This document shows, piece by piece, positions 1-9,000 of a DNA stretch of 44,793 nt. A model generated the notes under the pieces. That model made no database searches. It was not told where the DNA came from and was given only the letters and a program-made list of their open reading frames with translations. The stretch's first letter is position 1. Each line of letters starts with the position of its first letter. Position numbers and translations under genes: made by a program. Source of the stretch: an uncultured Prevotellaceae bacterium (GTDB taxonomy: Bacteria; Bacteroidota; Bacteroidia; Bacteroidales; Muribaculaceae); the NCBI GenBank assembly GCA_947167995.1, contig CAMVKS010000021.1:1-44793 (forward strand). Reading direction: 5' to 3'.

Positions 1-100
1 TCATAATATTTTTTATCAAAACAACCTTCAGAGTGCTTTCGCACTTCTTATTGGACCTTTCATTGTTTTGTCTTTTTTTTCTTTTTTCTAAAAATAGTTG

Positions 101-108
101 TATTTTTG
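101..108 (+). promoter_or_regulatory. Probable -7 element of the BspA-like surface gene
   Basis: TATTTTTG matches the Bacteroidota -7 consensus TAnnTTTG. No clear TTTG is found 19-22 bp upstream, so only half of the promoter is convincing. Its position places transcription start near base 115. This rules out the upstream in-frame start at base 33 and supports the ATG at 174. Confidence 0.5.
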
Positions 109-173
109 CGATTATTTGTTTAAATTCGCAATCTAAACAACCAATTACATTACAAACCATAAATCATACAATT

Positions 174-2732
174 ATGAAAAAGATTCTACTATTGCTTGTG
201 GCTCTGTTTGCCACTTCCACCGTTTGGGCTGCGGACTTCATCACCGACGTGATGGTGATTGGTGGCTCGAAAAGCGAGGTGAACAGCCTTAAGACCACTT
301 ACACCAATCAAGGCTGGACGGTCATCGACCAGGACCTGAATGCGGGTTGCGGCTCAGGCAGCGACTACATCTACATGCTCTACAAGACGGGTAGCAACAC
401 CAGCCAAGATGCCGGTGCGTTTATCACCGACTTCTATATCAGCACCGAAAGCGGCACAGTCCCCGACAATGTCATCTACAATGGCCGTACCTATACCATT
501 GTGCCTTGCGATGGTAGCACCTATTTCAAGAACAACAAGGGTGACCTTAACAGCCACTGCGGCTCGGGCAGCGCCTACATCCACCTCTATTACTGCAAGG
601 ATGACAATGTTAATTACAGGTCCAGCGCCGTCACTTCCATCACCTTCAACGACACCCAGAGCGGGGCAATAGGAGAGAGTGGCAGTGACACGGGCTATGA
701 CCTCAACGCCGGTTGCGGCTCGGGCAGTGCCTATATCTACATGCACGCCGCCACCGCCGCAAAGGGTTGGACCGTCAGCACAAACTCCGACAACAGCGAG
801 TGCAACATCACGGGGTATCAAGGCACTAAGACCAACAAGACCTCTATCACCGTACCACTCTATATTGACGGCGCGCAGGTGGCAAACTTCGATGGCCCGG
901 TATTCAGTGGGTTCACCAAACTTGAGACTCTGGCTTTCTATGACAACACCATAGTCAGCCAAATGCCGACGATGCAGGGCTGCTCCATGTTCAAGCATGT
1001 GAAAACCGGCAACACCAACGACAAGACTCCGACTTCGATGACAAGCATCACAGCTTCGGCCTTCGTGGGCACGGTCATCGAAAATATCACGCTCACATCG
1101 GTCACCAGTGTTGGTGCCAATGCGTTTCAGGGATGCGGAACACTGAATAGTGTGATATTTAATAAATCGGGTGTCACGATTGGTGATGGCGCGTTCTCTT
1201 TCATTGTAAAAGCAGGAGGCGCAATGTGCCAAGTCACTTATCCAGGCTCAATTGATGACTGGAACGGCATGATGGTCATGTGCTCGCCAAGCTTGGTTGT
1301 TAATGGCGGAAGCGGCAGCAACACATGGTCTTGCGGTTGGTGCGGCGGAGGTTCCTCAAGCAGCTATAACCGTCTCTTCTGGACGCTCGATGCTGCCGGG
1401 CAGCTGAAAATAGATTGTGCCGACAACAGTTGGTCAAATCATCCCACCGACCAGGTCATTGTTTACCAAAAATGGACTAAAAATCTTGTGAAATCGCTCA
1501 CTTTAGAGCATGTTTACTCTTTAGGAGTGCAGGAATTCACCAATTATGTCAATCTAAAGAATGTGTATATCAACCCCACTTTGCATTCCATAGGCAATAG
1601 CGCTTTCTCAGGTTGTAATACTTTGACAGATATTTGGTTCGACGGCACACAGTCGCAGTGGGCCGCTGTGGAGAAGGGGAGCAGCTGGAAGCCCAGTGCC
1701 ACCAAGGAGCACTGGCGCTGCACCGTGACTTTCAATGCCAACGGACATGGCACCGATCCTGCTTCTCAGACCCTTTGGAGCGACTATGACAAGGCAACAG
1801 AACCTACTCCACCAACTGCCACTTTATACGTCTTCCGCGGCTGGTTCACCGAAGCAGAATGCATCAACCAGTGGGACTTCAACACGGTAGTTCCTGGCGA
1901 TATGACACTTTATGCCAAATGGGACGCACAATACACCTTCGATAGCGAGACTGGCGAATTGAAACTCCTCTGTGGCGAGTTCAACAAGGACAACAAGTGG
2001 GGCAGCGATGTACCACCTATGGAAGTAAAGAGCGTCACCGCCACCAATGAAGTAAGCTTCACCGGCAACTGCTGGCAGCTGTTCTACGATTTCTATTATT
2101 GCGAGAGCATGGATCTTAGCAGGGTAAACACCAGCAATGCTACCAATACGGGCTTTATGTTCCAGTATTGCGCGAACCTTACCTCGCTTGACCTTTCGGG
2201 TTGGAACACTTCCCGTGTCACTGAAATGCGCGGCATGTTCTACAACTGCGGAAGTCTTTCCACGCTCGACATCTCGGACTTTAGCACAGCCAACGTTAAA
2301 GACATGAGATATATGTTCTCTTACTGCTATAACTTGAATACTATCTATGTTGGCCCAGAGTGGAGCACCGTGAACGTCTCCCAATCAGATGACATGTTCC
2401 GTTCCTGCCAGTTACTGAAGGGGGGCATGGGCACTGCCTACGATGAGAACCACATTGACAAGGAATATGCCCGTATCGATGGCGGCGCCGACTGCCCCGG
2501 CTATTTCACCGACAAGAATGCCATGGTGGTGGTGCCTTGCGACGTGGATGGCGATGGATATGTGACAACGGTTGATATCACCGCCATCTACAACTACCTG
2601 CTCAGCAGCGACGAGACCTACATCTCCACCAGCGACGTGGACGGCGACGGCTTCATCACCACAACAGATATCACAGTGATTTATAATATACTGTTAGGAA
2701 GCAAAGGAGGAGTCTCTTCAGAAGACAATTAA
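174..2732 (+). CDS. Secreted BspA-like repeat protein with N-terminal beta-prism-like repeats and C-terminal dockerin
   Basis: An 852-residue secreted protein, probably surface-exposed and binding. The start at 174 is chosen because it begins a clean signal peptide (residues 1-20, MKKILLLLVALF...VWAA); the reading frame is open back to base 33 but that part precedes the promoter. Residues 21-192 hold three copies of a DLNxxCGSGSxYIy motif (about 54-66, 124-136, 176-188), which resembles the three-fold MABP beta-prism. Residues ~205-560 carry irregular BspA-type (LRR_5) repeats. A Listeria-Bacteroides (InlB B) repeat covers ~570-645 (TFNANGHG...GWFTE...LYAKWD). Several 26-residue DUF285-type repeats follow at ~650-795 (MDLSRVNTSN, LDLSGWNTSR, LDISDFSTAN). 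The C-terminus has two dockerin-type calcium loops (DVDGDGYVTTVDI and DVDGDGFITTTDI). No enzyme motif is seen. The domain calls are by eye; adhesion or scaffold binding is an inference. Confidence 0.8.
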   Translation: MKKILLLLVALFATSTVWAADFITDVMVIGGSKSEVNSLKTTYTNQGWTVIDQDLNAGCGSGSDYIYMLYKTGSNTSQDAGAFITDFYISTESGTVPDNVIYNGRTYTIVPCDGSTYFKNNKGDLNSHCGSGSAYIHLYYCKDDNVNYRSSAVTSITFNDTQSGAIGESGSDTGYDLNAGCGSGSAYIYMHAATAAKGWTVSTNSDNSECNITGYQGTKTNKTSITVPLYIDGAQVANFDGPVFSGFTKLETLAFYDNTIVSQMPTMQGCSMFKHVKTGNTNDKTPTSMTSITASAFVGTVIENITLTSVTSVGANAFQGCGTLNSVIFNKSGVTIGDGAFSFIVKAGGAMCQVTYPGSIDDWNGMMVMCSPSLVVNGGSGSNTWSCGWCGGGSSSSYNRLFWTLDAAGQLKIDCADNSWSNHPTDQVIVYQKWTKNLVKSLTLEHVYSLGVQEFTNYVNLKNVYINPTLHSIGNSAFSGCNTLTDIWFDGTQSQWAAVEKGSSWKPSATKEHWRCTVTFNANGHGTDPASQTLWSDYDKATEPTPPTATLYVFRGWFTEAECINQWDFNTVVPGDMTLYAKWDAQYTFDSETGELKLLCGEFNKDNKWGSDVPPMEVKSVTATNEVSFTGNCWQLFYDFYYCESMDLSRVNTSNATNTGFMFQYCANLTSLDLSGWNTSRVTEMRGMFYNCGSLSTLDISDFSTANVKDMRYMFSYCYNLNTIYVGPEWSTVNVSQSDDMFRSCQLLKGGMGTAYDENHIDKEYARIDGGADCPGYFTDKNAMVVVPCDVDGDGYVTTVDITAIYNYLLSSDETYISTSDVDGDGFITTTDITVIYNILLGSKGGVSSEDN

Positions 2733-2815
2733 GGACAAAAGTTTGTTGCACTAGACAGTGTTTTATTAAGGACAATTGCCGCAGGAACCATACTCGTTGG
2801 GAGGTCAAACAAAAA
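2733..2815 (+). repeat. Copy A of an ~80-bp repeat inverted relative to copy B at 9792-9875
   Basis: Starting one base after the surface-protein stop codon, this stretch matches the reverse complement of 9792-9875. The best cores are TAGACAGTGTTTT, TTAAGGACAATTG and CGCAGG, followed by ACCAnACTC and CAAACAAAAA. The match is imperfect, with small indels. Each copy lies in the sense orientation of its neighbouring transcript: a 3' untranslated region here and a 5' leader at copy B. Confidence 0.75.
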
Positions 2816-2896
2816 GGTGGAAGGTGGAACGAGGAACGTGGAAAGTGGAAGGTAGCGACTCTTCCCTCTCAACTCTCAACTCTCACCTCTCACCTT
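2814..2896. repeat. Purine-rich then pyrimidine-rich low-complexity inverted tract
   Basis: A run of GTGGAA/GGTGGAA units is followed, after a short centre, by CTCTCAACT units. The two halves are partly complementary, so the transcript could fold into a long imperfect stem. A 61-codon open frame (2776-2961) crosses it, but its composition follows the repeat and it is not called as a gene. Confidence 0.55.
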
Positions 2897-2908
2897 ATAT
2901 AATAGGCA

Positions 2909-2939
2909 AAGCCACCTCGGCATCGCGTCGAGGTGGCTT
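2909..2939 (+). terminator. Hairpin, probable terminator between convergent surface-protein genes
   Basis: Perfect 11-bp stem AAGCCACCTCG / CGAGGTGGCTT around a 9-base loop. There is no strong U tract on either side, so efficiency is uncertain. It lies between the + gene ending at 2732 and the - gene ending at 3026 and could serve both. Confidence 0.55.
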
Positions 2940-3025
2940 CTGGGTGTTACTATATAAATAATATGTAATCTGAGACTTTCAGATTATCGGGAGAGGCCTG
3001 CAAGCCTCATCCCAAAATGGAAGCA

Positions 3026-6000
3026 TCATTTGATTATTGCTTTCACTGAACTAGTAGTGCCGTCGGTGTAGCGGGTGACGATGATGTTCATGCCGCTGAA
3101 TGGGCGGTCACTAACTTGTCCAGCCACGTTAACAAACTGGCGGCTCTCGACAGTCTTGCCGTTCTCGACAATAATGCCTTCGATGCCTGTGGCGTTGTCA
3201 ACGTTAATTGTCAGTTTCATATATTGGGTCTTGCCCTTCTGGGTAGCGCCAATAATCATCGCACGACCGCTGTTATTGACCTTGGCATCGATGTTGAGCA
3301 TGCCATCGGCACTAACTGTGATGTCGATGCCCTCGCTCTCGATGTCGAGCAAAGCAGGAACACCAGCGGCAGGAGTAACCTCGCCCAGGTCTTCAAGGAT
3401 ATAGGTCACTGTTGAGCCGTCCTCGTCGAGAGTAAAGAACTCACCGAGGTCGAGGCTCCAGTTGCCAACCTTGTAGGTGCGAGATTCCTCGGCAACAAGG
3501 TCGCGCTCGCAGTTGAAGTCGTCGAGAGCGAAGTAGGCTGCGGTATTCAAACCATACTGACCCTTATCACTGCCATCAAGCAGGAAGCGCACCTTAGCAA
3601 CCTTGCCCAGAGAACGGAGGTCCATCCACTGCCAGGTGTCAAGGATGTAGTGGTCAAGAGCATTGTCGCTGCGATAGTCGGCGAGATAGAAGTCGGTGCG
3701 AGCAGTCTCCTCGTCGTCGGCATCAAATCCCACTGCGGTGAGCTTGAACCACGAACCCTGTGAGAATGCGGTTGCAAAGCCGTCGCCCACTGCCATGCCG
3801 TTGTAGGCATAAGCATTGTTGCTCACATACACACCATTCAAGTTGTCTCCGTCGGTGCTGTTGGTAATCTCGATGAATTGACCCTCGGGGAAGGCAATTG
3901 AGAAGTTGCTCGAGCCGTTGTGGCCCTCGCCCACTACGCTGTGCCACTGGTCATTGAGAGATGCATAGTTGGTTGCAGTCTCGTTACTCAGTGAGTAGCC
4001 ATACCAGTAGTTGTAGCTTGGCATTGCACCGTTGTTGAAGTAGTAAGAACCGCTGTAGAAGCCGTCCTCAACCATCGATGCTGTAGTTGGGTCATAAGCC
4101 CAGTGGCTCTCGTCATCAAGGTAGTTGTCGTCCATCGATGCTGTCACTGCCTCGCCCAGCACGCGCACGCCAGTCTTGGCGGTTACGGTCTGTCCGTCGG
4201 CACTGGTCACCGTGAGACGATAGCCATAAGAATATTCAGGAGTAACATTGAGAGTTGCCTCATTGCCCACTACCTCATTCATCTGGTCGCGCCACTCATA
4301 GGTGTAAGGCTCGTCGCCGCCAGCCACTACAGGAGTGATGATAGCGGTCTCGCCAGCATTGATTGTGGCAGCCACCTTGTTGAGAGTAGCGGTCAATGGC
4401 TCGATGTGGCGCAGAGTGGTGAACTCCTCGGTCTCGACCACGTCGCTCTCCTCGCCAAGTGGGCTCACTACCATGAGGTAAGCCTTGTAGGTGGTGTTTG
4501 GAGTAAGGTCGGTGAGGTTAGTGTTCACCTCGGTATCGGCAGTGATGTCGACGCCCTCGGTCTCCTTGAGTTGGTCGGCAGTCACGCTCTTGAGCATTGG
4601 TGCTCCAGAGGGTTCGTCGCCAACAGTCTCAACCATGTAATAGAGCTTGCCGCCCACGCTCCACTTGCTCTTAACTGTTGCAGTGGTCTCGGTGATGTCG
4701 TTAACGGTTGGGTAACCCTCGGCAATCTCGGGTTTCTCGACTACAACCTCGGCAAACTCGTAAGCACCGATTGTTGGTGTCTCGGCATTGCGCTGCTTGC
4801 CGTCGGCATCGGTGGTGATGAAGTCGACAGGCACACCGGCGTTAAGGTTGCCAGCGCTGAGCAGATGGTTGTCGATGTCGCTCATGAACTCGGCCTGCTC
4901 GGCAATGTTGCCTTGCTTGTTGTTGAGGCCGTTGAGGTCGTCGATAGTTGCTGCATGGTTCTCGAAGAGAGTTCCCGATGCAGCATAAACTGCGTTGTTG
5001 GTCATAATCAACGCCTTGGCGTCGTCGGCGCTGTTGATGTAGGCAAGTTTGCCGTTAGTGGTGAAGTTTTGCAGCAAGTTGTTCTGCATCTTCATTCCAG
5101 TGTAACGGTTGCCGCTGCCGGCAGTGTAGTAAACATAGCCGTTGCTACCACTCACGCGCACTGTGTTGTTGTAGAACGCGATGTTTTTAGAGTCGGCAGT
5201 CACTTGCAGACCAGCAACACTGCTGCTTGAGGCGTTGGTGATAACAATACTGTTGTTGTAAACAAGGATAGGATTATCAGCGCTTTGGCCCTCACAACCC
5301 TGACGCATGTAGATACCCTGCGAGTAGTAGGTGTGAGTGTGGGTAATCACGTTGTTGCGAACTATCATACTACCAGAGTTGCGGTAGATGTCCATCGAGT
5401 TGTAGCCAGTAGCGGTTGATGTGCTCTGGCTGATGTTGTTGTTCTCGATAAGGGCGTTGGCAACGTCGGTGATATAGATACCCTTGCTGCGAGGCTCAGA
5501 TATCTTGTTATTGGTAATTACATAGTCGAGTGCGTCGGGCACAGCAACTGGACCAGGACCAGTGAGGCCCATTGCGATGTAGCCACCATAGAATTCATTG
5601 CCATCGATGGTGAGGTAGTCATTGTTCATGCCACCCTTGTCTTCCAGAGTGCCCACATTCTCGGTCTTGAACAAGTTCATGCCGCTGTAACCGCTGGTCA
5701 CGAGCTCAGCCTTGAGGTAAGAGTCCTTGAGGGTGAAGTGGCGGCTCTGGTTATAGATGTGGATGGCGTAAGGATAAGACTGGCTCTGTGGGATGAAGCT
5801 CATGCTCTCGAAGCTCACCCAAGGAGTGGTCTCAACAAATACCATACCCTTCTTGAGCTCGCCATAGGCTGGAGCGCTGTAACCGCCACCGGTGATAATC
5901 ACCTTGCTGCGGTCACCACTCTTGCTCACGAAGGTAACGGTGTTCTGCTCGCTTGTGCCACGCACCTTGCTGATGACGATGTTCTCGGCATAAGTGCCGT

Positions 6001-9000
6001 CCTCAACCTCGAAACGTACTGCGCCCTCCACGCCATTGGCCATGGCAGCGGTAGCGGCAGCAAATGTTGGGAAGTCGGCATCGGCGCTTGAACCAATCAC
6101 GTAGGTGCCCTTGATACCAGCAACCACCTCGCGCTCGGCGTTTGTGCCAGTTACCTCAATCACGTTTTCGCCTTGAGCAACCTCAAGCACTTGTGCGTCG
6201 AGTTTGTTGCCAGTGACAGCATCGTCAGCAACGTCGTAGGTGAGCCACAGATAGTAGTCACCGTTGTCGCTGATTTCGATTGGAGTGTCGAGAGTCAAAA
6301 CGTTCTCGCCATCGGCAACTGTGGTGAGCGATGCCACTGGATTAGCGTCGCTGAAGTTGGCAGTGTGGTTGGTGTAATAGAGCTTAGCAGCAGTGATGTC
6401 GCTCACGCTTGTGGTACCAGCTGTCGTGAACTTCACACTGTTGATGGTGATAGGCTCCTTGTCGCCGCTCACGGTGACTTTGAGCTGTTGCATCAGCGCG
6501 TCACTCATGCTGCGGTTCACGTCTTCGCTAGTGGCAGTAGCCTCAACGCTCTCGATAGTAAATGGAGTCTTCTCGTGCAGTGAAACTGCGATAGCCCATC
6601 CGTCGAGGGTTGTAGCTGTAGAGTTGCCCTTATAGTAAACGGTGAGAGAGCCATCCTCGGCCTTGCTCACAAGGTTGGCAGGACCTGTAGTGGTCGAGTA
6701 CTTGTTGAGCAGGTTGTCGTCGTTGACCTCCTGACCGTTGTAAACGTACATGTTGCCTGAGCCAATCGAGAATGTGCCTTGAGTGTTAAGTTCAACAGCG
6801 CTGTTCTCACGGCCAGGAATGAAGGTGACGGTGCCTGTAAAGCCCTTGCTGACTTTGCCGTCGGGACCTCCGTCGTCGTAGAACATAAGAGGATTGTTGA
6901 CAACAATCACGTTGTTGCCTTCCTCAAGCAGATAGATGTACTTAACCACGCGCACGCCTTCGGGATCACCATTCTCAACAGTGGTGACAGTGCCGGCGGC
7001 ATCGGTGATTGAGAGGAGCTTGGCGTCGACTTGAGCCTCGGCCTCGGCGTCGGCTTTTACGTCAACGGTTACCCAGAAGTAGTTCTTGCCCTCGGTGAGC
7101 TCACGCTCGCCAGCGATAGAAACCTCGCTTTGTGCAGGATTCTCAACGTTGCCAAACTCTATTGCAGTAGCAAAGTCGTTGGTGTTGTTGTAGAATACGC
7201 TAACCTTGTTTACAGCAGCCTCATTGCCCTTGAGGTCAAGAGCGACGTTGTTGATAGTGGCGGTGCTGAGAGTGCCCTCGGTCTCGACTACGAAGTCGAT
7301 GAGCTGGGCATTGCTGGCGCCAGGAGCGAGCACGTCGGTGCTGGTCTGGTTAACTGTCACTCCGCTAACTGTCATGTCATGGTTCTGGAAGGGCTGCACG
7401 GTGGCGGTCCAACCGGTGCCGGCATAGTAGCTGCTCGTTGTCTTAGGATTGAAGCGGATGGTGAGTGAACCATCGGCGCTCTGAGAACGGAGCACGGTGC
7501 CAGGACCAGTTGAGCTCTGGCTTGCGTCTTGCAGGCTCCACAACAGGTTGGCGTTATTGATTTCGGTGCCACTGTAAATCTCATAGACGGCTTTGGTGCC
7601 GTAGCTTGAGTTTGAGTAGTATACGTCAAACGCCGAGAAGTCGATTTGTGCCACGGTGCCTGCCTCAGCAGGGGTGAAGGTGACAATGTAGTCGGCATCT
7701 ACGGTCTCATACTTGCCGCTGTAGCCCTCGGTGTTGGTGAATGTCCAAGGACCACTGATGACGTGGCTGTGCGAGCCTTGAGTGGCACGGCACACGTTGT
7801 TGACGGTGCGGGTTGCACTAACTGCAGTCTCGGGAGCCTGGGTGGTCTCGCCCACAAGCACATTGTCGAGCGACAGAGTGATTTGCTCACCATTCTGTGC
7901 GTTGTCGTTGAGGTCGAGCACTACAGCCACATAGTTATGCCCCTCGATGAGTTCCTTTTCGCCAGTGATAGCGATGCTGGTGCCAGTAACATCCACCTCA
8001 CCAAATGGATTGGTAGTTGCGAACTCGTTCTTCTTACCTAAATAATAAGCGCGTGCGCGCGCGATGTTCTTTGCATCGGCAGCAGTGAGATTGATACCCT
8101 TGAGGCTTAATGGATTGGCTGTGTTGTCGGTTTGAACGTCTATCACAAGCATTTGTGCGTTGGTGTCGCCAGCGGCAACGGTTGCGGTCGACGCTGCCTC
8201 GCCGGTAACCCCAGCAAGAGTCATGTCGCCTGGCAGGAACTGGCTAACCAGTGCCTCCCAACCGCTCTTGGGATAACCTGCTGTGCTCTTGAGGTAGACG
8301 GTGATAGAACCGTCGTCGGCAGTAGATTTCACGATTTCGGGCTCATCGAGTAGGGTAGTGATGAGGTTCTCCTCGTTAACCTCTCGGCCGTTGTAGAACT
8401 TGAACACGTCGTTGTAGCCAACGGTCGAAGTGTTGAACAGGTCGAGTTTCGAGAAGTCAATCTTGATAGCATTGCCCTCGGTAGCAGGAACAAAGGTGAT
8501 TTGTCCTTCAAAGCCTTGAGTGATATTGCCATCCTTGCCGCCGTCGTCATAGAAGTTGTAGGGCACGTCGCCCACAGTGATGACTTGTGGAGTGGTGGAG
8601 ATGAGCGCGATAGCAGGTTTTGCCACTTCCACTGGAGTGCCAGCGGTGAAAGGAGTCACGCCACTGGGCATGCCTGTGGTGGCAATCTTGGTAATCTCAA
8701 TTGCAGCCTTTGCGCCAGGAACAGCCTCGCCCAGGAACTCACCAGCAATCGAGAACTTGTTGATGCCCTCGGCCAGTGGTTGGTTCAGGGTGAAAGTGTA
8801 GCCGTCGCCATCGGCAGCCACTGTGGCATCGAGTGCTGTAGCGCTCTTGAACGAAGGCTGCGAGCCTGCATAGAGGCGCAACTGCGTTGGGTCGATAGCG
8901 TCCTCATTGGTTGTAGCCTTGAACGAGATGCCAGTCACATTGTCTGCATTCATCACGCCGGTGGTGGTAACCTCGGCGGTAGCGAAATTGATTGCCTCGG

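Noticed and set aside
2776-2961. 61-codon open frame between the two surface-protein genes
   Set aside because: Its translation simply follows the low-complexity repeat and terminator hairpin.
4103-5230. 375-codon open frame on the + strand within the giant surface gene
   Set aside because: Valine/leucine/cysteine-rich antisense composition without motifs; the - strand frame is continuous over 2192 codons with clear domains.
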